From assembly GCF_039537665.1 (NCBI RefSeq), contig NZ_BAABAY010000001.1, positions 310,001 through 374,000 on the forward strand: a DNA stretch of 64,000 nt. Reading direction: 5' to 3'. Each line of letters starts with the position of its first letter. Position 1 is the first letter of the stretch. This document shows positions 31,856-39,700 of this stretch, piece by piece. A program made the translations under genes and the position numbers. Origin of the DNA: Gaetbulibacter_A aestuarii. GTDB lineage: Bacteria > Bacteroidota > Bacteroidia > Flavobacteriales > Flavobacteriaceae. Below the pieces are notes generated by a model. That model was not told where the DNA came from. It was given only the letters and a program-made list of their open reading frames with translations, and did no database searches.

Positions 31856-34436
31856 TATTCTACCTTTTAATACACTCCTCAATTACTGCCTATCAATTCT
31901 ATTTTTAGCGTGCAGTTTTATAACGCAAGCTCAGAATTTAGCCCCTGATGCCAAAAAATATATCCTTGGAGATATTACAGTTAAAGGACAAACAAGCTTT
32001 AGCGAGCAAACCATTGTAGCCTATTCCGGGTTGCGTAAAGGTGAAGAAATAGCAATTCCTGGAGAACAAATCAGTGATGCCATTAAAAAGCTGTGGAAGT
32101 CGAATCTATTTAATGATATCGATATTTACGTGACTAATATTGAAGATAACGTAGCCTATTTGGAAATCCGATTAGCCGATCTTCCTCAATTGAATGAACT
32201 TAAAATTAAAGGTGTCAAAAAGTCTAAGTTTGATGATATCATTAAAGAAAACAAACTGGACAAAGGCGCTAAGGTTACAGAAAACCTTATTACAACAACC
32301 AAGAACTATCTTACCAATAAATACAAGAAAGATGGTTTTCTAAATACCAAAGTTTACATCAATACCATTGAAGTAAAAGATTCCTTGCCTACCAGCAGAG
32401 TGAACATGGTTATTAATATTGATAAAGGTGAAAAGGTAAAAGTAAAGGACATTAATTTTAGCGGAAACGAAGTTATTAGTGATAGACAACTTCGAAAAAG
32501 TATGAAAAATACAAAGCAGATCAATCCGATCCGTATTTTCAAACGTTCGAAGTATATTGCGGACGACTACAAAGAAGATTTAGAAAGCCTTATTGATAAG
32601 TATAAAGAAAATGGTTATCGTGATGCCCGAATTTTATCGGATAGTATCATATACAATAACGACAAAACCATTAGTATTAATATCAATCTTGAAGAAGGTG
32701 AAAAGTACACTTTTGGAAAAATACGGTTTATAGGAAATACGGCATATCCTGATGCGCTTTTAAATCGTATTCTTCGAATTAAAGAAGGCGATACATACAA
32801 CGGAGTGGCACTTTCTAAAAGAATAGCCGATAACTCAAAACCTGACGCTAACGATATTACCAACCTTTACCAAAACAGTGGTTATTTATTCTCTACCATC
32901 AATGCTGTGGAAACCAGTGCTGATAATAATATTATTGATATGGAGATTCGTATCACGGAAGGTAAACCGGCCTACTTTAACAGAGTATCCGTAGTTGGAA
33001 ATGACAAGACTAATGACCATGTTATATATCGTGAACTTAGAACACGTCCCGGAGAATTATATAGTAAGGCCAATGTGGTACGAACCGTTCGTGAATTAGG
33101 TCAGCTTGGTTTTTTTGATGCTCAGGAAATAGCGCCAAACTTTAAAAACCCAAATCCTGTTGAAGGAACCATCGATATGGAATACTCCGTAAAGGAAACC
33201 GGTTCCAGCCAAATTGAACTACAAGGTGGTTATGGTGGTGGTGGCTTTATCGGAACTTTAGGGTTGTCATTCAACAACTTTGCTATAAAAGACCTGTTTC
33301 ATAAAGATGCTTATAAACCCATTCCAATGGGTGATGGACAAAAATTAGCCCTTCGCCTTCAGGCCAGTCGCTTCTTCCAAACGTATAGTTTTTCGTTTTC
33401 AGAGCCCTGGTTAGGCGGGAAACGTCCGGTGCAATTTTCTACCTCGATTTCGCATACAAAACAGTTCTTATATAACTATTTGAACCGTAGACCCGATAAA
33501 AGTAAAAGTTTTAATATTACCGGAATTACCTTTGGATTAGCAAAACGCTTATCCGTACCGGATGACTATTTTGTATTATCACAAGCCATAGGTTTTCAAC
33601 GTTATGATTTGAATAATTACAATACAGGTCTATTTACTTTTGGTGATGGTTACTCAAATAACTTTTCTTATACCATTGGACTTTCGCGTAACAACACCAG
33701 TGTAGACCCTATTTACCCAACGGGAGGTTCAAACTTTAGTATTAAAGCAAAATTTTCTCCGCCCTACTCCTTATTTAATAAGGTTGATTACGCCGGATTA
33801 AAGGACGAGCGAAGTGATGAGCAAGCCATAATAAATGATGTAAATACAACAAATACCCAAAAACAGGCAGCTAGTGATAGAATTGCAGAAATTGACCAGG
33901 AACGTTATAAATGGCTCGAGTTTTACAAAGTCAATTTCAAAGCAGACTGGTATACCCAGATTGTGAAAGATCTTGTGTTACGTCCCAGTGTCGAGTTTGG
34001 ATTTTTAGGAGCTTACAACAACGATCGAGGCATTATTCCATTTGAACGTTTCTTTGTTGGAGGTGACGGGTTAGGTAATTTTTCTTTGGACGGACGAGAA
34101 GTGATCCAATTACGTGGTTATCCTAATCAATCTTTATCAACTCAGGATGGTGGAACCATATACAACAAATTCTCTTTAGAATTACGTTATCCTATTACAT
34201 TAAAAGCATCAGCTAAAATATATGGTTTAGGATTTATTGAAGGTGGTAACTCATTTGATAATTTTAGAGATTTCGATCCTTTTAACCTAAAACGCTCTAC
34301 CGGTGTGGGGGTACGCATTTTTATGCCCGCCTTCGGATTATTAGGTATTGATTTTGGATACGGATTTGATAATGTTCCCGGATCAACCGGTGCCAATGGT
34401 TGGGAAACACACTTTATTATTGGGCAACAATTTTAA
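31827..34436 (+). CDS. bamA: Outer-membrane assembly factor BamA (Omp85)
   Basis: About 869 residues from the TTG at 31827. The segment NYCLSILFLACSFITQAQ is the signal peptide. Five POTRA domains follow (e.g. YILGDITVKGQTSFSEQ, KDINFSGNEVISDRQL, FGKIRFIGNTAYPDALLN). The C-terminal beta-barrel has the QLRGYPNQSLSTQDGGT motif (Bam R-G-F/Y-like loop) and VGVRIFMPAFGLLGIDFGYG, ending in F. It inserts barrel proteins into the outer membrane. There is no good ATG: the in-frame ATG at 31788 would add a longer charged leader, so the start is not settled. It overlaps uppS by 29 bases. Confidence 0.93.
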   Translation: MGKQASNSANILPFNTLLNYCLSILFLACSFITQAQNLAPDAKKYILGDITVKGQTSFSEQTIVAYSGLRKGEEIAIPGEQISDAIKKLWKSNLFNDIDIYVTNIEDNVAYLEIRLADLPQLNELKIKGVKKSKFDDIIKENKLDKGAKVTENLITTTKNYLTNKYKKDGFLNTKVYINTIEVKDSLPTSRVNMVINIDKGEKVKVKDINFSGNEVISDRQLRKSMKNTKQINPIRIFKRSKYIADDYKEDLESLIDKYKENGYRDARILSDSIIYNNDKTISININLEEGEKYTFGKIRFIGNTAYPDALLNRILRIKEGDTYNGVALSKRIADNSKPDANDITNLYQNSGYLFSTINAVETSADNNIIDMEIRITEGKPAYFNRVSVVGNDKTNDHVIYRELRTRPGELYSKANVVRTVRELGQLGFFDAQEIAPNFKNPNPVEGTIDMEYSVKETGSSQIELQGGYGGGGFIGTLGLSFNNFAIKDLFHKDAYKPIPMGDGQKLALRLQASRFFQTYSFSFSEPWLGGKRPVQFSTSISHTKQFLYNYLNRRPDKSKSFNITGITFGLAKRLSVPDDYFVLSQAIGFQRYDLNNYNTGLFTFGDGYSNNFSYTIGLSRNNTSVDPIYPTGGSNFSIKAKFSPPYSLFNKVDYAGLKDERSDEQAIINDVNTTNTQKQAASDRIAEIDQERYKWLEFYKVNFKADWYTQIVKDLVLRPSVEFGFLGAYNNDRGIIPFERFFVGGDGLGNFSLDGREVIQLRGYPNQSLSTQDGGTIYNKFSLELRYPITLKASAKIYGLGFIEGGNSFDNFRDFDPFNLKRSTGVGVRIFMPAFGLLGIDFGYGFDNVPGSTGANGWETHFIIGQQF

Positions 34437-34601
34437 AGTTTCATAGTTTTGGCACGATATTTTCTAATATGACCTTGATGATTTAACTTGAATTAAAATT
34501 TTTAAAATTAAAATTCGTTAATTTTGAAAGCATAATTCAAAGGAGTGGCAGAAAATAAATAGAATCATCTGTCGTTTTTAGAGTTTATAAAGCCATAAAT
34601 T

Positions 34602-35630
34602 ATGAAAATTACACAGATGAAACGAAACGTTCTTTTTTTAATGACCTTGTTTTTTCTTCTAAGCTTGAGCATTAATGCCCAGCGAGGTGTAAGAATAGCC
34701 TATATTGATTCTGAATACATTTTAGAAAATGTTCCTGAGTATCAAGAAGCTATGGCACAACTAAATGCTAAAGCCGACAAATGGAAAATTGAAATTGCAG
34801 AAAAACTCAACGCTCTAAAACAAAAGCGCATTAATTTAAGTAATGAAAAAGCATTACTTACCAATGAATTAGCTCAGGAACGTCAAGAAGATCTGGATTT
34901 TGAAGAAAATGAGATTCTTGATTATCAACAAAAACGATTTGGTCCGAATGGCGATTTATTCATTCAGAAAAAACAACTGATGCAGCCCATTCAAGATCAA
35001 ATTTTTGCGGCGGTTCAAACCATAGTTGCTCAACGAAAATATGATATGGTTTTAGATAAGGCGAATGGTGGTATGCTGTATGTTGCCAATCAATTGGATA
35101 TAAGTGACATGGTATTACGAAGTATTACAAGAGCTTCCAAACGGGAGCAGGCAACTACAAAATCCGAACGAAAAGCCGCCGAAGAAGAAGATATCGTTCC
35201 TGTGATAAATAAGGAATTGGAAGCCAGAGAGCAAGCTGCTGAAGAACAAAAACAAGAACGCGAAAGTGCTATAGAAAAAGCACGCCAAAAACGTTTAGCT
35301 GAACGTGCAGCTCGTGTTAAAGCTGCTGAAGAAAAGCGTCAAAAAATATTAGAGGAACGGGAAAAGGCCAAGCAAGCAAAATTAGCAGAACGTAATAATG
35401 CTAACGAAACTGAAACCGATAGTATCCCGAGCGTAGAAAAGCCTTCAGAGGTTAAAACCAAAGAAGCAACGCAACCTGAAGAAAAGAAAACCAGAGCACA
35501 GCTAATTGAAGAAAACCGACAAAAAAAATTAGAACAACGCCGTGCCAGAATAAAAGAATTAGAAGAAAAAAGAAAGAAAATACAAGAAGATAGAGAAAAA
35601 GCAAAAGACAGTACCAGTAACAACAATTAA
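34602..35630 (+). CDS. OmpH/Skp-family protein with a long charged tail
   Basis: A 342-residue periplasmic protein. A signal peptide (VLFLMTLFFLLSLSINAQ) is followed by the OmpH/Skp domain (RIAYIDSEYILENVPEYQEA), which holds unfolded outer-membrane proteins. Typical Skp-like proteins are ~170 residues, as in the next gene. Here an extra ~150-residue tail is rich in Lys, Glu, Arg and Ala (e.g. RQKRLAERAARVKAAEEKRQ), a predicted coiled coil. A second ATG at 34617 (MKRNVLF) is an equally good start. The gene follows bamA after ~165 bases, with TAATTTTG at 34519-34526 in the gap. Confidence 0.88.
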   Translation: MKITQMKRNVLFLMTLFFLLSLSINAQRGVRIAYIDSEYILENVPEYQEAMAQLNAKADKWKIEIAEKLNALKQKRINLSNEKALLTNELAQERQEDLDFEENEILDYQQKRFGPNGDLFIQKKQLMQPIQDQIFAAVQTIVAQRKYDMVLDKANGGMLYVANQLDISDMVLRSITRASKREQATTKSERKAAEEEDIVPVINKELEAREQAAEEQKQERESAIEKARQKRLAERAARVKAAEEKRQKILEEREKAKQAKLAERNNANETETDSIPSVEKPSEVKTKEATQPEEKKTRAQLIEENRQKKLEQRRARIKELEEKRKKIQEDREKAKDSTSNNN

Positions 35631-35662
35631 TAATTTATAACACACTTAATACTATTTTTAAA

Positions 35663-36166
35663 ATGAGACAATTCAAAACTATTTTATTTGCAACTGCTTT
35701 ATGTTTAGGCACTTTTAGTTTTGCACAAGCGCAAAAGATTGCCCATATAAATACTCAGGACTTAATTCAAGCAATGCCTGAAACCAAATCAGCGCAGTCT
35801 GAATTACAAGCTTTGAGTAAAACATATCAAACAGATATGCAAAGCTCAGTAACAGAATTTCAAAACCTTTTAAAGCAATACGAATCTGAGGCACCTACAA
35901 AAACTGAGGAAGAAAACGCTAAAAGAAGTCAGGAAATTCAAGAAAAACAACAACGTTTACAACAATTCCAGGCTGATGCGCAAAAAGATCTTCAGAAAAA
36001 AGAGCGTGATTTAATGAAGCCTATTACAGATAAAGCCAAAGCTGCTATTGAAAAAGTAGCTGCAGCACAAGGTTTCGATTATGTTTTAGACTCCAGTGTT
36101 GGCGTTATTATCGTAGCAAACGGAAAGGACTTGCTTAACGATGTTAAAAAAGAATTAGGTATTTAA
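35663..36166 (+). CDS. OmpH/Skp-family periplasmic chaperone
   Basis: A 167-residue protein with a signal peptide (FATALCLGTFSFAQA). The OmpH/Skp domain reads KIAHINTQDLIQAMPETKSA, then long helical tentacles (EKQQRLQQFQADAQKDLQKK). The C-terminus ends VIIVANGKDLLNDVKKELGI. It chaperones nascent outer-membrane proteins in the periplasm on their way to BamA, encoded upstream. Two OmpH genes in a row after bamA is usual for Flavobacteriaceae. It ends before a strong terminator at 36191-36226. Confidence 0.93.
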   Translation: MRQFKTILFATALCLGTFSFAQAQKIAHINTQDLIQAMPETKSAQSELQALSKTYQTDMQSSVTEFQNLLKQYESEAPTKTEEENAKRSQEIQEKQQRLQQFQADAQKDLQKKERDLMKPITDKAKAAIEKVAAAQGFDYVLDSSVGVIIVANGKDLLNDVKKELGI

Positions 36167-36190
36167 TAATACGCTTAAAATTAAAATCAT

Positions 36191-36226
36191 AAAAAGCCGC
36201 TTTTTAAAAAGCGGCTTTTTATTTTT
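36191..36226 (+). terminator. Terminator after the OmpH genes
   Basis: AAAAAGCCGCTTTTT/AAAAAGCGGCTTTTT hairpin followed by ATTTTTGTTTT; it closes the bamA-ompH transcript just 9 bases before murI. Confidence 0.9.
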
Positions 36227-36234
36227 GTTTTACT

Positions 36235-37014
36235 ATGAGTACAAATCCTATAGGCATTTTTGATTCCGGTGTAGGAGGCACCTCTATTTGGAAAGAAGTC
36301 CATCAGCTCCTCCCCCATGAAAATACTATCTACCTTGCAGATAGTAGGAATGCTCCTTATGGCCCAAAAGGAAAACAGGCCATCATCGATCTAAGCGTTA
36401 AAAACACAGAGTTGCTGTTATCAAAAGGCTGTAAACTCATAGTTGTAGCTTGTAATACCGCAACAACCAATGCTATTGATTATCTCAGACAACATTACGA
36501 GGTGCCTTTTATAGGTATTGAGCCTGCCATAAAACCAGCCGCCTTACAAACCGAACACAATGCTATAGGTATTTTAGCAACCAAGGGAACCCTTACTAGT
36601 ACTTTATTTTCAAAAACATCAGAACTTTATGCCAATGGCAAAACTGTGATTGAGCAGGATGGTAAAGGCATTGTAGAATTGATCGAAAGTGGTGAACTTT
36701 ACAGTGAGGCGATGCGAAGTTTGCTTGAATCCTATCTCGAACCCATGCTAAAGGTCAATATTGATTATTTGGTTTTAGGTTGCACACACTACCCTTACCT
36801 TATTCCGGTACTCCAGGAATTACTACCTCAGCATGTTAAAATTATTGATTCCGGGAAAGCTGTTGCAAAACAAACCAAGGCTGTTCTTGAACGTCATGGG
36901 CTTTTAAACACCTCAACGGAAAAACCAAAATTGAAGTTTTATTCGAATACCGATCCAAAAGTGATGCAATCCTTTTTAGGAGATGCATTTGTTGCAGAAT
37001 ATCTGGAGTTTTAA
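36235..37014 (+). CDS. murI: Glutamate racemase
   Basis: A 259-residue enzyme that makes D-glutamate for peptidoglycan. The two catalytic cysteines are visible: Cys73 in VVACNTATT and Cys183 in LGCTHYPYL. The N-terminus, IGIFDSGVGGTSIWKEV, is the conserved glutamate-binding DSGVGG motif. The start ATG at 36235 lies right after the terminator hairpin, so the promoter must overlap the hairpin region. It is convergent with the carbonic anhydrase-like gene, with a 14-base gap. Confidence 0.96.
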   Translation: MSTNPIGIFDSGVGGTSIWKEVHQLLPHENTIYLADSRNAPYGPKGKQAIIDLSVKNTELLLSKGCKLIVVACNTATTNAIDYLRQHYEVPFIGIEPAIKPAALQTEHNAIGILATKGTLTSTLFSKTSELYANGKTVIEQDGKGIVELIESGELYSEAMRSLLESYLEPMLKVNIDYLVLGCTHYPYLIPVLQELLPQHVKIIDSGKAVAKQTKAVLERHGLLNTSTEKPKLKFYSNTDPKVMQSFLGDAFVAEYLEF

Positions 37015-37028
37015 ATATTTGCGATTCT

Positions 37029-37544
37029 TTATTCCTTAAACCAACCGGAATATTTGACGTAATTATTGGCGATACGTTCGATTTCACCAGAAATTAAATC
37101 CTGACTGATCGTCTTCACTTTTTTAGCGGGAACTCCGGCATAGATACTTCCGGCTTCTACATGTGTATTCTTGGTTACTACAGCTCCGGCTGCAATAATA
37201 CTATGACTTTCCACGATACAATCGTCCATAATAATGCTTCCCATACCTACTAAAACATCATCCTTTATGGTACAACCATGCACAATAGCATTATGGCCAA
37301 TAGACACATTGTTGCCAATAGTTGTTGGAGACGTCTTGTAAGTTGCGTGAATCACAGCACCATCCTGAATATTGACTTTATTCCCAATTTTAATGAAATG
37401 AACATCACCTCGAATCACAGCATTGAACCAAACACTACATTGCACACCCATTGCAACATCACCCACTATGGTGGCGTTTTCAGCAATAAAACAATCCTCC
37501 GGAATTCTGGGAGTTATTCCGTTTACAGATTTAATTAAAGGCAT
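37029..37544 (-). CDS. Gamma-class carbonic anhydrase-like hexapeptide protein
   Basis: A 171-residue left-handed beta-helix protein with hexapeptide repeats (e.g. IVGDVAMGVQCSVWFNAVIR, VNIQDGAVIHATY, ISIGHNAIVHGCTI-like IGHNAIVHGC). Three histidines at the expected places (HATY, GHNA, VHGC) suggest a metal site like that of gamma carbonic anhydrases. Whether it hydrates CO2 is not proven; the family also includes other transferase-like folds. It lies 14 bases from the PorP-family gene, on the same strand. Confidence 0.9.
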   Translation of the reverse strand: MPLIKSVNGITPRIPEDCFIAENATIVGDVAMGVQCSVWFNAVIRGDVHFIKIGNKVNIQDGAVIHATYKTSPTTIGNNVSIGHNAIVHGCTIKDDVLVGMGSIIMDDCIVESHSIIAAGAVVTKNTHVEAGSIYAGVPAKKVKTISQDLISGEIERIANNYVKYSGWFKE

Positions 37545-37558
37545 AATATAATAGAATG

Positions 37559-38563
37559 TTAATTTACAGCAGGACAGTTACAATCGTAACGCTCACGGCG
37601 GCAATTAAAGTTGAATCCTAGCGTAAACTGATGAAAACCACCATTGGTAAATACTAAAGAATTGGCTTGATAAGTATAAGTGTAGGCAAACATAAATTGT
37701 TTGTAGTTTACCCCAAGAAGAGGTGAAATCTGTTGTAATTTTTGACTACTAACAGTGCCACTACTATTCAAATATTGAGCGCCATCTAAACTGGTTCGAT
37801 ATGATACTCCGCCCCAAATGGATCCAAATTCAACACTCTTGTAAACTTTCCCATTAATATCTAAAAGCGCTTCCTGAGTTCCATCTTTGTATTGGAACAT
37901 CACGGAAGGTTCATAGCTCCATTCACTCCCATATTTAGATAAAACGCCACCAACCGACAATAAGTAGCGTCGTAAATTACTGGTAATTTCAATATCATTA
38001 TTAACACCGGAATTTTTAAGTAAGTTCTTTATCGTTCCATGTGCATAAAAATCCAGGAACTGATATGAAAATCCAAAATCTACATTAAAGTTAGTGGCAC
38101 TTTCAACCACACCACTTACAATAGGATCAGGCCCATCGAATAAAAAAGTGGTTTCATCAAGTTTGTATTGAATAAATCCGGCACTTAATCCAAAGGAGAG
38201 CATATTTAGATCTACTTCTGAACGCGAAAACATCAAATGATGAGCATAGGTTAAATACGCACCGGTTTGAGAATGATAACCATTTTTATCAGCAAAAGCT
38301 ATGGCACCAACTCCCGACGGCGAATCGCCAATACGGCTATTTACACTTAAGGTCATGAGTTTTGGAGCATCGCTTTGTCCAAACCATTGCTGTCTGGCTG
38401 TTAAACGCACCTTAGCACAATTGGCCACACCCGCCATAGACGGATGGATCAGATAATAATTATCGGTTAAATAATCGGTATAAATGGGCAGTCCTTCTTG
38501 CGCCATTGAAATTTTTGAAGTGAATGCAAAAATCAATACAAAAAAGTAATGGTGTAATTTCAT
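37559..38563 (-). CDS. Type IX secretion-associated PorP/SprF family membrane protein
   Basis: A 334-residue outer-membrane protein with a signal peptide (FFVLIFAFTSKISMAQ). The N-terminal motif YTDYLTDNYYLIHPSMAGVA followed by ARQQWFGQSDAP is the hallmark of the PorP/SprF family, 8-stranded or larger barrels associated with T9SS effectors or cell-surface adhesins. The C-terminus ends CNCPAVN after strands of a barrel. In Bacteroidota, such genes often sit next to an SprB-like adhesin gene. No such partner is here, so this is a stand-alone copy, 14 bases upstream of the carbonic anhydrase-like gene. Confidence 0.88.
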   Translation of the reverse strand: MKLHHYFFVLIFAFTSKISMAQEGLPIYTDYLTDNYYLIHPSMAGVANCAKVRLTARQQWFGQSDAPKLMTLSVNSRIGDSPSGVGAIAFADKNGYHSQTGAYLTYAHHLMFSRSEVDLNMLSFGLSAGFIQYKLDETTFLFDGPDPIVSGVVESATNFNVDFGFSYQFLDFYAHGTIKNLLKNSGVNNDIEITSNLRRYLLSVGGVLSKYGSEWSYEPSVMFQYKDGTQEALLDINGKVYKSVEFGSIWGGVSYRTSLDGAQYLNSSGTVSSQKLQQISPLLGVNYKQFMFAYTYTYQANSLVFTNGGFHQFTLGFNFNCRRERYDCNCPAVN

Positions 38564-38695
38564 ATGTTTTCAATAAATAAGCCGGGAGAAATATAAACGT
38601 GAACTTTAAATTTTATTGTAAATATAAGACGAAATATTATTTCTTTCTTAGTCAGCTTTTTACCAAATATATATATAACTCCACTTATCTTTTAG

Positions 38696-38703
38696 TATTT
38701 TTG
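38696..38703 (+). promoter_or_regulatory. Promoter element of the NifU-family gene
   Basis: TATTTTTG matches TAnnTTTG, 16 bases before the ATG at 38720. The region also holds a short repetitive AT stretch (ATATATATA at about 38668-38676). Confidence 0.5.
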
Positions 38704-38719
38704 TAAAAAATTAGCTGAA

Positions 38720-39625
38720 ATGAACAATTTTAAGGTTTCCGTGCAGGCAACGAACAATAATGCCATTATAAAATTTGAATTGAATCAATTTGTTACGCAA
38801 CATCAAAGTTTTGAATTCAATAACATTGATGAAGCTAAAACATCGCCTTTGGCGCAGCAATTGTTTTATTTACCCTTTGTAAAGAAAGTTTATATTTCCG
38901 GTAATTTCATTGCTGTTGAACGCTATAATATTGTTGACTGGAAAGATGTTCAGGACGAAGTAGCTCAGCAAATTGAGACTTATCTGAATGACGGCGGAAT
39001 AATTTTGGAAGAAGAGGCCCAAAGTGCTAAAAAAGTGCCTGTCACCATTTATGCGGAAAGTACCCCAAATCCTGCTGCCATGAAATTTGTGGCCAATAAA
39101 AAACTGGTTACAACCCACTTTGAATTTACTTCAATCGATGACGCTAAATTATCGCCATTGGCTACAGAACTATTTCATTTTCCATTTGTGAAAAATGTTT
39201 TTATTGAAGAAAATTACGTTTCGATCACAAAATATGACCGTGCCGAATGGCAGGATATTACTATGGAACTTCGTGAATTCATCCGAAGTTTTATAGAAAA
39301 CGGAAAAGATATTGTATTACCTGAAGCTGCGGAATCATTGGAAAAATCGAATGATCAATTAGACGCTCAATTCGAATCCCTTGATGATATATCCAAGGAA
39401 ATCATTAATATTCTTGAAGAATATGTAAAACCGGCTGTTGCTAGCGATGGTGGAAACATTCAGTTTATTTCCTACGATGCCGACAAAAAAAATGTGAGCG
39501 TTCTGCTTCAGGGTGCTTGTAGCGGTTGTCCGTCTTCAACCTACACTTTAAAAAGTGGTATTGAAAATATGTTGAAACAGATGCTGCAGGACAAAGTAGA
39601 GACCGTAGAGGCTATAAACGGTTAA
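38720..39625 (+). CDS. NifU-family Fe-S scaffold with duplicated N-terminal domain
   Basis: A 301-residue protein. Two Nfu_N-like domains are seen in tandem. The first is residues ~1-85 (FNNIDEAKTSPLAQQLFYLP, FVKKVYISGN). The second is ~110-195 (FTSIDDAKLSPLATELFHFP, FVKNVFIEEN). The C-terminal NifU domain has VASDGGNIQFISYD and CSGCPSSTYTLKSGIE, with the cluster-binding CxxC. Such proteins hold and donate iron-sulfur clusters. The repeat of the N-terminal domain is striking at sequence level. It stands alone: a promoter element lies before it and a terminator after it. Confidence 0.9.
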   Translation: MNNFKVSVQATNNNAIIKFELNQFVTQHQSFEFNNIDEAKTSPLAQQLFYLPFVKKVYISGNFIAVERYNIVDWKDVQDEVAQQIETYLNDGGIILEEEAQSAKKVPVTIYAESTPNPAAMKFVANKKLVTTHFEFTSIDDAKLSPLATELFHFPFVKNVFIEENYVSITKYDRAEWQDITMELREFIRSFIENGKDIVLPEAAESLEKSNDQLDAQFESLDDISKEIINILEEYVKPAVASDGGNIQFISYDADKKNVSVLLQGACSGCPSSTYTLKSGIENMLKQMLQDKVETVEAING

Positions 39626-39643
39626 TATCTATAATTTCAAATG

Positions 39644-39673
39644 AAAGCGTTCCACATCTGGAACGCTTTTTTT
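39644..39673 (+). terminator. Terminator after the NifU-family gene
   Basis: AAAGCGTTCC/GGAACGCTTT stem with T-run following, directly after the gene that ends at 39625. Confidence 0.9.
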
Positions 39674-39688
39674 GTGCTTTATTTTGGC

Positions 39689-39696
39689 TAACTTTG
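39689..39696 (+). promoter_or_regulatory. Promoter element immediately before the YyaL-like gene
   Basis: TAACTTTG lies only 4 bases before the ATG at 39701. If used, the transcript would begin at or just after the start codon, so translation from this ATG would be leaderless. Confidence 0.4.
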
Positions 39697-39700
39697 ATAC

